A stretch of DNA of 7,968 nucleotides from Alphaproteobacteria bacterium (GTDB lineage: Bacteria; Pseudomonadota; Alphaproteobacteria; JAEULC01), in contig JADZDN010000336.1 in the NCBI GenBank assembly GCA_020851015.1, positions 1-7,968 on the forward strand, read 5' to 3'. The translations under genes and the position numbers were made by a program. Below the pieces are notes generated by a model. It made no database searches. It saw only the letters and a program-made list of their open reading frames with translations, and was not told the DNA's origin. Below, one piece after another: positions 1-5,703 of this stretch (its first letter is position 1; each line of letters starts with the position of its first letter).

Positions 1-45
1 CGATCGAAGATTAATCCCTTGAATAGATTTGCATGCGAAACTGCG

Positions 46-51
46 TATGAT
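46..51 (+). promoter_or_regulatory. possible -10 element upstream of the type I secretion genes (weak)
   Basis: The first 50 bases are clearly AT-richer than the rest of the window. They contain TATGAT, which is 5/6 identical to the sigma-70 -10 consensus. No good -35 sits at 16-18 bp: TTGAAT at 19-24 is 21 bp away and TTGCAT at 29-34 only 11 bp away. An imperfect inverted repeat (CATGCG at 32-37, CGTATG at 44-49, one G:T pair) overlaps it and could be an operator. If used, it would leave a leader of about 100 nt before the exporter gene. This is inference from composition and one hexamer. Confidence 0.2.
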
Positions 52-117
52 TCGGGTGGCACGTCGAATGTCCGGAGGGGGTCCGGGCACCGCCGTCCAC
101 GAAGGCTGTTAGGGACA

Positions 118-133
118 CCGGCCATGCGGCCGG
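118..133 (+). other. small perfect hairpin in the leader of the exporter gene
   Basis: CCGGCC at 118-123 and GGCCGG at 128-133 are perfect complements around an ATGC loop, giving a 6-bp all-GC stem. It lies about 15 bp before the purine-rich ribosome-binding region of the exporter gene. There is no T-run after it, so it is not an intrinsic terminator of an upstream gene. It may be incidental in GC-rich DNA, or it may affect translation or stability of the leader mRNA. Confidence 0.3.
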
Positions 134-157
134 AATAGCCAAGGGGTAGGGGTGCGA

Positions 158-1927
158 ATGTCCATGGAACAGGCTGAGACCAGCCCGCTTCGGCGAGCGC
201 TGGCCGCGTGCCGTGTGCCGCTGTTCTTCGCCGCCGGCTTCAGTGCCGCCGTCAATGTTCTGGCCCTGGTCGCGCCGATCTACACCATGCAGGTGTTCGA
301 TCGCGTGATTTCGGCGCACAGCGTCGACACGCTGATCTACCTCAGCCTGCTGGCGCTGTTCGCCCTGGGCACGCTGGCGCTGCTGGACCTCGCGCGCATG
401 CTGATCCTGGCGCGCATCGGCGCCTTCCTGGAGCGCCGGCTGGCGCCGGAGGCGATCCAGCGCAGCATCGAGAACGTGCTGCGCGACCAGCCCGGCCGGT
501 CCGACGCGCTGCAGGACCTGGCCCAGGTGCGCAGCTTCCTGTCCGGCGCCGGCATCTGCGCCGCGTTCGACCTGCCGTGGATGCCGATCTACTTCGGCGT
601 CGCCTGGCTGGTGCATCCGGTGATGGGCCAGCTCGCGCTGGCGGGCGCCACGCTGCTGCTGGCGATCGCGCTGGTCAACGAAATGAGCGGCCGCGAGCCG
701 ACCATGCGCGCGACGGCGGCCTCGCGCCAGGTGGCGCGGACCGTCCATGCCTCCTACCGGAATGCCGAGGTGATCGACGCGATGGGCATGCAGCCCGCGC
801 TGATGGGCCGCTGGGCGGGCCTGATCGACCAGCAGCAGCGCCACGAGCGCAAGGCGGTCAACCGCGCGAACTTCGCGACCGGCCTGTCGAAGTTCATCCG
901 CATGGCGCTGCAGATCCTGTTGATGGGCATCGGCGCCTGGCTGGTGATGCAGCAGGACATGACGGCCGGCGCGATGATGGCGGGGTCGATCATCGTCGCC
1001 CGCGCGCTCCAGCCGGTCGAGCAGACGATCGGCGTGTGGAAGCATTTCGTAAACGCGCGCGAGGCGTTCAGCCGCCTGCAGCGCTTTCTGGCCGAGCCGC
1101 CGCTGCGGCGCGAGATGATGCGCCTGCCCGATCCGCGCGGGAACTTGAGCGTCGAGAGCGTGTCCTTCGCGCACAGCCGCGCCAAGGACGCGCTGGCGCT
1201 GCAGAACGTCAGCTTCGCGCTGACCGCCGGCCAAAGCGTGGCGATCGTCGGCCCGTCCGGCAGCGGCAAGTCGACGCTGGCGCGCCTGATCGTCGGCGTG
1301 TCCCAGCCGCGCCAGGGCTATGTGCGCCTCGACAACGCCGACATGGCGTCGTGGAGCCGCGAGCAGATCGGCAGCCAGATCGGCTATTTGCCCCAGGACG
1401 TCGAGCTGTTCGCCGGCACGGTGCGCGCCAATATCGCCCGCATGGGCGACGGCGATCCCGAGGCGGTCGCGGCGGCGGCCAAGCTGGCGGGGGTGCACGA
1501 CCTGATCTTGCGTCTGCCCGAAGGCTACGAGACCCAGATCGGCGATGCGGGCATGCGGCTTTCGGCGGGCGAGCGCCAGCGGATCGGCCTGGCGCGCGCG
1601 CTCTATTGCATGCCCAAGCTGGTGGTGCTGGACGAGCCGGATTCCAACCTGGACACGGACGGCGAGGCCTCGCTGATCCGCGCCCTGCGCACCATGAAGG
1701 AGCGCGGCACCACCGTCGTCGCCACCACGCACCGCCCGACCCTGGTCGAGGCGCTGGACAACGTGCTGGCGCTGCGGGCCGGCAAGGTGACGATGTTCGG
1801 GCCGCGGGCCAGCGTGATCGCGCAGCTCGCCGCCAACCGCCCGCCGCAGGGCGCATCGCCGCGCCCGTCCGTGGTCGGCTACGGTTCCGTCGATGCGCGA
1901 CGGGGCCGCAACGTCGTGACGCACTAG
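158..1927 (+). CDS. type I secretion ABC exporter, inner-membrane permease-ATPase (PrtD/HlyB family)
   Basis: This is the inner-membrane motor of a type I secretion system: it recognises an unprocessed C-terminal secretion signal and uses ATP to drive export through an adaptor and a TolC-like channel. The roughly 589-aa product has membrane segments near residues 22-41, 58-82, 139-178 (beginning with the PrtD-like FDLPW at 137-141) and 249-285. The nucleotide-binding domain follows, with Walker A GPSGSGKST (365-373), Q-loop Q413, signature LSAGE (468-472), Walker B ending D492-E493 in VVLDEPDSNLD, and switch H525. No N-terminal C39 or C39-like peptidase domain precedes the membrane region, which fits PrtD/AprD-type rather than HlyB or bacteriocin exporters. 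I chose ATG 158, with AGGGG at 148-152 five bases upstream; GTG 152, with AAGGGG at 141-146, is a nearly equal alternative that adds two residues. The adaptor gene follows after 10 bp, so the two are surely cotranscribed. The substrate is unknown. The LSAGE signature departs from the usual LSGGQ. Confidence 0.93.
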   Translation: MSMEQAETSPLRRALAACRVPLFFAAGFSAAVNVLALVAPIYTMQVFDRVISAHSVDTLIYLSLLALFALGTLALLDLARMLILARIGAFLERRLAPEAIQRSIENVLRDQPGRSDALQDLAQVRSFLSGAGICAAFDLPWMPIYFGVAWLVHPVMGQLALAGATLLLAIALVNEMSGREPTMRATAASRQVARTVHASYRNAEVIDAMGMQPALMGRWAGLIDQQQRHERKAVNRANFATGLSKFIRMALQILLMGIGAWLVMQQDMTAGAMMAGSIIVARALQPVEQTIGVWKHFVNAREAFSRLQRFLAEPPLRREMMRLPDPRGNLSVESVSFAHSRAKDALALQNVSFALTAGQSVAIVGPSGSGKSTLARLIVGVSQPRQGYVRLDNADMASWSREQIGSQIGYLPQDVELFAGTVRANIARMGDGDPEAVAAAAKLAGVHDLILRLPEGYETQIGDAGMRLSAGERQRIGLARALYCMPKLVVLDEPDSNLDTDGEASLIRALRTMKERGTTVVATTHRPTLVEALDNVLALRAGKVTMFGPRASVIAQLAANRPPQGASPRPSVVGYGSVDARRGRNVVTH

Positions 1928-1937
1928 GAGCGGGGAC

Positions 1938-3341
1938 ATGGTCGCGAACATCGCCGGCTCCGAAGCCCTCGCCGCCGTCGCGCCCGCCGCCGGGACCGTG
2001 GCCGTGGCGGAGACGCCGGACCTCGCCATCCCGCGCCCCGCGCCGGTCCTGCCGCGCCGGCCGGAGATTCTGGCGCCGTTGACCCTGGGCCTGATCGCGG
2101 CGGCGCTGTTCGCCGCCGTCATGACCGCGTGGTCCTACATGGCGCCGCTGGCCAGCGCCGCCATCGCTGCCGGCCAGGTCGTGACCGACGGCAGCCGGCG
2201 GACCGTGCAGCACCTCGAAGGCGGCATCATCCGCGAGATTCTGGTCAAGGACGGCGACAAGGTGCGCTCGGGCCAGGTGCTGGTGCGGCTGGACGACATC
2301 CAGTCCGGCGCCAGCACGGATCTGCTGCGGGCGCAATGGGACGTGCTACGCGCCCAGAATACGCGGCTCAGCGCCGAGATCGCCGACGAGACCGCGCTCG
2401 CCTTCCCCACCGACCTTTTGGCGCGCAAGAGCGAGCCGCGGGTCGCCGAGATCATCGCCAGCCAGACGGGGCTGTTCGAGGCGCGCCAGCGCGCGCACCA
2501 GGGCATCGTCGCCGTGCTGCGCCAGCGCGCCGAGCAGCTCCGCTCGGAAATCGCCAGCTACGAGGGGCTGCTGCGCTCGGTGCAGGAGCAGCTCGTGTCG
2601 ATCAACGGCGAGATGAAGGACGTGCAGGAGCTGGTCGACAAGGGCTACGAGCGCCGCCCGCGCCTCTTGACCCTGCAGCGCCAGGCGTCCGGCCTGACCG
2701 GAACCAAGGACCAGCACCTGGCCATGATCGCCAAGGCGCGCCAGGCGATCACCGAGACCGAATTGCAGATCGCCCAGCAGACCAACACGCGCCGCACCGA
2801 GGTCGCGACCGACCGGCGCGATACCCAGGCGCAGATGGCGGATGTCGAGGAAAAGCTGCGCTCGGCCCAGGACGTGCGCGCCCGGCGCGACGTGACGGCG
2901 CCGACCGACGGGCTGGTGACCAACCTGCGGTTCCACACCCTGGGCGGCGTGGTGAAGCCCGGCGATCCGCTGCTCGACATCATCGCCGACAACGAGGCGC
3001 TGATGGTCGAGGTGCGCATCAATCCGACCGATATCGATACGGTGGAAACCGGCCAGGAGGCGGAGGTGCGCCTGACCGCGTTCAAGCAGCGCACCATGCC
3101 GGCGCTCAAGGGCAAGCTCACCTATATCGCCGCCGACGTCGAGGCCGACGCGAAGACCGGCGCCAGCTTCTATCGCGGCCGCGTCCAGATCGACATGCTC
3201 CAGCTCGCCCAGATCCCCAACGCCCGGTTGACCGCCGGCATGCCGGCGGAGGTGATGGTGCTGGCGGGCGAGCGCACGCTGCTGCAATACTTGCTGCAGC
3301 CCTTGATCGACAGCTTCCGCCGCGCCTTCCGCGAGCAATAG
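1938..3341 (+). CDS. type I secretion periplasmic adaptor (HlyD/PrtE family membrane fusion protein)
   Basis: This adaptor bridges the ABC exporter in the inner membrane and an outer-membrane channel, forming the periplasmic conduit of a type I secretion system. The 467-aa product has an Ala/Pro-rich cytoplasmic N-terminus (1-43) and one membrane anchor (about 44-66). A biotinyl/lipoyl-like half follows (about 83-120, containing QHLEGGII and KVRSGQVLVRLDD). A long Arg/Gln/Glu-rich alpha-helical hairpin spans about 125-310, with a likely turn near KGYERR (235-240). The second lipoyl half and beta-barrel come next (about 317-400, with VTAPTDGLVTNL and GGVVKPGDPLLDI), and a C-terminal membrane-proximal domain contains LTAGMPAEVMV (431-441), the typical HlyD-family ending. 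Length and order match PrtE/AprE/LapC-type adaptors. ATG 1938 is preceded by a GGAGCGGGG purine run and lies 10 bp after the exporter stop, implying translational coupling. An RND-type adaptor is unlikely given the N-terminal anchor and the PrtD-like partner. Confidence 0.93.
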   Translation: MVANIAGSEALAAVAPAAGTVAVAETPDLAIPRPAPVLPRRPEILAPLTLGLIAAALFAAVMTAWSYMAPLASAAIAAGQVVTDGSRRTVQHLEGGIIREILVKDGDKVRSGQVLVRLDDIQSGASTDLLRAQWDVLRAQNTRLSAEIADETALAFPTDLLARKSEPRVAEIIASQTGLFEARQRAHQGIVAVLRQRAEQLRSEIASYEGLLRSVQEQLVSINGEMKDVQELVDKGYERRPRLLTLQRQASGLTGTKDQHLAMIAKARQAITETELQIAQQTNTRRTEVATDRRDTQAQMADVEEKLRSAQDVRARRDVTAPTDGLVTNLRFHTLGGVVKPGDPLLDIIADNEALMVEVRINPTDIDTVETGQEAEVRLTAFKQRTMPALKGKLTYIAADVEADAKTGASFYRGRVQIDMLQLAQIPNARLTAGMPAEVMVLAGERTLLQYLLQPLIDSFRRAFREQ

Positions 3342-3345
3342 CCCG

Positions 3346-3360
3346 CCGCCCCTCGGGCGG
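3346..3360 (+). other. GC hairpin just after the adaptor stop codon
   Basis: CCGCCC (3346-3351) and GGGCGG (3355-3360) form a perfect 6-bp stem with a CTC loop, starting five bases after the adaptor stop codon. No T-run follows. It could protect the 3' end of the exporter-adaptor mRNA, but the intrinsic terminator is better placed at 3409-3439. A short GC palindrome like this can also arise by chance at this base composition. Confidence 0.35.
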
Positions 3361-3391
3361 TCGGCCCCGTAGATTCACGAAGGATCGCGAT

Positions 3392-3415
3392 CGCCGGCCC
3401 TGGCGGCGGCCGGCG
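3392..3415 (+). other. alternative hairpin competing with the terminator stem
   Basis: CGCCGGCC (3392-3399) and GGCCGGCG (3408-3415) are perfect 8-bp complements with an eight-base loop. The 3' arm contains the 5' arm of the terminator hairpin at 3409-3439, so the two structures are mutually exclusive. This is the geometry of an anti-terminator/terminator pair, but nothing in the sequence shows it is used that way. A 10-bp palindrome, GATCGCGATC (3383-3392), abuts it. Confidence 0.4.
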
Positions 3416-3439
3416 CTTTGCATCCGCCGGCTTTGTTTT
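3409..3439 (+). terminator. probable Rho-independent terminator of the type I secretion operon
   Basis: GCCGGCG (3409-3415) pairs perfectly with CGCCGGC (3425-3431) around a nine-base loop (CTTTGCATC), and the stem is followed directly by TTTGTTTT (3432-3439). A 7-bp all-GC stem plus a T-rich tract is the classic intrinsic terminator architecture, and T-runs are rare in this GC-rich window. It lies 68 bp after the adaptor stop and before the next operon's likely start. The upstream stem arm can alternatively pair with CGCCGGCC at 3392-3399, so termination might be conditional. Confidence 0.6.
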
Positions 3440-3461
3440 CTGTAGACAATCGACAGAATAT
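3433..3461 (+). promoter_or_regulatory. candidate promoter of the uptake operon
   Basis: A TTGTTT hexamer (3433-3438) and GAATAT (3456-3461) are separated by 17 bp in the only AT-rich patch between the two operons. Each matches the sigma-70 consensus at only three of six positions, so the call rests mainly on spacing, composition and location. Transcription would start near 3468, giving a leader of under 30 nt before GTG 3496, which fits the start chosen for the ATPase. The -35 overlaps the T-run of the preceding terminator. Confidence 0.35.
3438..3458 (+). promoter_or_regulatory. inverted-repeat candidate operator
   Basis: TTCTGT (3438-3443) and ACAGAA (3453-3458) are perfect inverted repeats around a nine-base centre that has two further symmetric matches. 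The repeat occupies the spacer between the proposed -35 and -10, so a bound regulator would block RNA polymerase. A nested TGT-AG-ACA (3441-3448) resembles the TGT-N-ACA half-site pattern common in GntR-family operators. No regulator gene is in the window, so the binding protein is unknown. Confidence 0.4.
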
Positions 3462-3483
3462 CTCGAATCGTGATGCCGGGGTC

Positions 3484-3490
3484 GGGAGGA
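3484..3490 (+). promoter_or_regulatory. ribosome-binding site that fixes the ATPase start at GTG 3496
   Basis: GGGAGGA at 3484-3490 is a strong Shine-Dalgarno sequence with a five-base gap to GTG 3496. The longer in-frame reading would begin at TTG 3418, which lies inside the loop of the terminator hairpin, has no Shine-Dalgarno, and would add 26 residues with no family similarity that I recognise. The GTG start gives MAAVELRGLTKRFG, a typical N-terminus for this ATPase family. Confidence 0.75.
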
Positions 3491-3495
3491 AAGCC

Positions 3496-4566
3496 GTGGC
3501 CGCGGTTGAACTGCGCGGATTGACGAAGCGCTTCGGCGCGCTGGCCGTCGTCGACGACGTATCGCTGAATATCGCGCACGGCCAGCTCGTCTGCCTGCTC
3601 GGCCCGTCCGGCTGCGGCAAAACCACGATCCTGCGGCTGGTGGCCGGCTTCCTGGAACCCTCGGCGGGCGCGATCGCGGTCGGCGGCCGGCTGGTCTCCT
3701 CCCCGGCGCGCTCGATCGAGCCGCAGCAGCGCAACATGTCGATGATCTTCCAGAGCTACGCGCTGTGGCCGCACATGACGGTGTTCGAGAACGTCGCCTA
3801 CGGCCTCCGGCTGCGCCGCCTGCCCGCCGAAACGATCGCCCGGCGCGTCGGCGACCTGCTGCGCACCACGCGGCTCGAAGCCCTGGCCGAGCGTTACCCG
3901 GGCGACCTGTCGGGCGGCCAGCAGCAGCGTGTGGCGCTGGCCCGCGCCTTGGTGGTCGAGCCCGAGACCTTGCTGCTGGACGAGCCGCTGTCGAACCTAG
4001 ACGCCAACCTGCGCGAGGAGATGCGGTTCGAGATCCGCCGGCTGCACGACCGGTACCGCTACACCACGATCTACGTGACGCACGACCAGGCCGAGGCGAT
4101 GACGACGGCCGACCTGATCGTGGTGATGAACGCGGGGCGCATCGAGCAGGCCGGTCCGCCCGAGGAGATCTACTACCGGCCGCGTTCGGCGTTCGTGGCG
4201 CAGTTCATTGGCGGCACCAACATCCTGCGCGGCAGGCGGCTGGACGACGGGCACATGGCGGTCGCCGGCACGACCCTGGCGCTGGGCGGCGGAGCCGCGC
4301 GCGCATCCGCGGAAGGCGGCGGAATCGCGATCTCGATCCGTCATCACGACATCAAGCTGCTCGCGGCGGAGCCGGCGTCGCCGGAGAACATCGTGCCGGC
4401 GCGCGTCGCGCGCCAGGTCTTCCTTGGCAATGCCCGCGACTACCTGCTCGAGATCGCCGACGGCAGCCAGGTGCGGGTGGTGACGCCGGCCGACCAGAGC
4501 ATCGCGCCGGGCAGCGCCGTCTGGCTGCACCTGCCGCCCGACCGCTGCCGGGCGCTGGCAAGCTAG
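3496..4566 (+). CDS. ABC importer ATP-binding subunit (FbpC/PotA/PhnT-like, with TOBE-like C-terminus)
   Basis: This cytoplasmic ATPase powers the importer encoded by the next two genes. The 356-aa product has Walker A GPSGCGKTT (36-44), Q-loop Q86 in MIFQSYALWPHMTV, signature LSGGQQQRVALARAL (from 138), Walker B LLLDEPLSNLDA (D162, E163) and switch H196 in THDQAEAMTTADLI. The LWPHMTVFENVAYGL segment and the DEPLSNLDA box are characteristic of the Fe3+/polyamine/phosphonate/sugar importer ATPases. Residues from about 235 to the end form the C-terminal TOBE-like beta region expected in this family (IGGTNILRG, IAISIRHHDIKLL, VARQVFLGNARDYLLEI), and total length is normal at about 350-370 aa. 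The gene comes first in its operon, 51 bp ahead of the binding protein. Substrate cannot be read from an ATPase, so I give no gene symbol. Confidence 0.92.
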   Translation: MAAVELRGLTKRFGALAVVDDVSLNIAHGQLVCLLGPSGCGKTTILRLVAGFLEPSAGAIAVGGRLVSSPARSIEPQQRNMSMIFQSYALWPHMTVFENVAYGLRLRRLPAETIARRVGDLLRTTRLEALAERYPGDLSGGQQQRVALARALVVEPETLLLDEPLSNLDANLREEMRFEIRRLHDRYRYTTIYVTHDQAEAMTTADLIVVMNAGRIEQAGPPEEIYYRPRSAFVAQFIGGTNILRGRRLDDGHMAVAGTTLALGGGAARASAEGGGIAISIRHHDIKLLAAEPASPENIVPARVARQVFLGNARDYLLEIADGSQVRVVTPADQSIAPGSAVWLHLPPDRCRALAS

Positions 4567-4585
4567 CGCCGCGACAAGACGGCGC
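4566..4585 (+). other. intercistronic hairpin between ATPase and binding-protein genes
   Basis: GCGCCG (4566-4571) and CGGCGC (4580-4585) form a perfect 6-bp stem with an eight-base loop, starting on the last base of the ATPase stop codon. No T-run follows, so it is not a terminator. A structure at this point could stabilise a processed mRNA carrying the binding-protein gene, which importers need in excess over the ATPase. That role is inferred. Confidence 0.35.
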
Positions 4586-4617
4586 CGATCGAGCGAACCG
4601 AAGGGAGGAGACAGACC

Positions 4618-5676
4618 ATGGACCACGTGTCGCTTTCGCGCAGGACGTTCCTGCTGGCTTCCACCGCCGGCGTGCTATGCGCCGCGCGCGAGCTTGGCGC
4701 GGCGCCCGCGGCCACGCCGGTGACGCCCGAGCTGGTGGCGGCGGCGAAGAAGGAAGGCAAGGTCGTCTGGTACACCTCGGTCGACCTGCCGGTCGCCGAG
4801 AAGGTCGGCAAGGCGTTCGAGGCGAAGTACCCGGGCATCGACGTCAAGGTCGAGCGCACCGGCGCCGAGCGCGTGTTCCAGCGCATTGGCCAGGAATATG
4901 CCGCCAAGATCCACGCCGTGGACGCCGTCAACAGCTCCGACGCGTCGCATTTCATCGTCTGGAAGCGCGACGGCATCCTGGCGCCCTTCGTGCCGGAGGA
5001 CGTGGCCAGGAACTATCCGCCCGAGCAGTGCGATGCCGACGGCATGTTCGCAAGTTGGCGCGCCTTGCTCAGCGTCATCGCCTACAACACCAGGCTGGTG
5101 AAGCCCGAGGAGGCGCCGAAATCGTTCAAGGACCTGCTCGACCCGAAATGGAGCGGCAAGATGGTCAAGGCGCATCCCAGCTACAGCGGGACGATCCTGA
5201 CCGCGACCTTCCAGATCGCGCGCGACCTGGGCTGGGGTTATCTCGAGGCGCTGTCGAAGCAGAAGGTCATGCAGGTGCAGTCCTCGACCGAGCCGCCGAA
5301 GAAGCTGGGGCTGGGCGAGCGGGCGGTGATGGCCGACGGCAACGAGTACAACCTGTTCCAGATGAAGGACAAGGGCGAGCCGGTGGAGATCGTCTACCCG
5401 ACCGAGGGCACGCCGCTGGTCGTGGGCCCCTCGGGCATCATGAAGGACGCGCCCAACCCGAACGCCGCGCGGCTGTTCCACGCGTTCTGTTTCACGGTCG
5501 AATGCCAGCAATTGCTGGTCGATGTCGGCGGGCTGCGCTCGTTCCACAAGCTGGTCAAGGAGAAGGAAGGGCGCACGCCGCTGTCGAAGATCAAGCTGAT
5601 GAAGGAAGATCCGGTCAGCGTGGACAAGCAGGTCGAGGAGATCAAGGCGCACTACACGCGTCTGTTCAAGGTCTAG
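4618..5676 (+). CDS. periplasmic solute-binding protein of an ABC importer, Tat-exported (FbpA/AfuA-like superfamily)
   Basis: This periplasmic receptor delivers its ligand to the neighbouring permease. The 352-aa precursor opens with a twin-arginine signal, SRRTFLL (7-13), then a hydrophobic stretch and a likely cleavage after LGA (28) or APA (31), so export by Tat is predicted. The mature part follows the family pattern: VTPELVAAAKKEGKVVWYTS near the start (33-52), AFEAKYPGIDVKVER, an SSDASHF segment (106-112), FKDLLDPKWSGKM (hinge-region motif of iron/phosphonate-type binding proteins), YPTEGTP (260-266) and AARLFHAF. The position where FbpA proteins carry adjacent tyrosines for Fe3+ reads NEYNLFQ (242-248) with a single Tyr, so iron is not supported; a phosphonate or other small organic anion is equally possible. 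AAGGGAGGAG at 4601-4610 gives a very strong ribosome-binding site seven bases before ATG. The 27-bp gap to the permease indicates one operon. Confidence 0.9.
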   Translation: MDHVSLSRRTFLLASTAGVLCAARELGAAPAATPVTPELVAAAKKEGKVVWYTSVDLPVAEKVGKAFEAKYPGIDVKVERTGAERVFQRIGQEYAAKIHAVDAVNSSDASHFIVWKRDGILAPFVPEDVARNYPPEQCDADGMFASWRALLSVIAYNTRLVKPEEAPKSFKDLLDPKWSGKMVKAHPSYSGTILTATFQIARDLGWGYLEALSKQKVMQVQSSTEPPKKLGLGERAVMADGNEYNLFQMKDKGEPVEIVYPTEGTPLVVGPSGIMKDAPNPNAARLFHAFCFTVECQQLLVDVGGLRSFHKLVKEKEGRTPLSKIKLMKEDPVSVDKQVEEIKAHYTRLFKV

Positions 5677-5703
5677 GCGCATTCGGCCGGGAAACGCGCG
5701 GGC

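Noticed and set aside
57..72. Possible sigma-54 promoter (TGGCACG at 57-63)
   Set aside because: The -24 half is perfect, but the -12 half reads ATGTC and lacks the near-invariant GC, so the pair does not meet the usual requirement.
11..2122. Long open frame on the - strand opposite the exporter gene (703 codons)
   Set aside because: It runs antisense to a clearly recognisable exporter. Its product is dominated by Arg, His, Gln, Ala and Gly with no domain I recognise, as expected for the complementary frame of GC-rich codons.
2346..3338. Open frame on the - strand opposite the adaptor (330 codons)
   Set aside because: It is the mirror of the adaptor's coiled-coil codons. It has a biased Leu/Gly/His composition and no recognisable domain.
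208..3445. Two long + strand open frames out of frame with the secretion genes (208-2082 and 2129-3445)
   Set aside because: Both give Arg/Ala/Pro/Gly-rich products without domains, while the overlapping frames encode textbook exporter and adaptor proteins.
3418..3495. TTG 3418 as the start of the ABC ATPase
   Set aside because: It lies inside the terminator hairpin loop, has no ribosome-binding site, and precedes the candidate promoter. GTG 3496 has GGGAGGA at ideal spacing and a family-typical N-terminus.
4669..4683. Lipoprotein lipobox at Cys21 of the binding protein
   Set aside because: The residues before Cys are G-V-L. Leu at -1 is not accepted by the usual lipobox rule, and the twin-arginine signal with AxA-type cleavage explains the N-terminus better.
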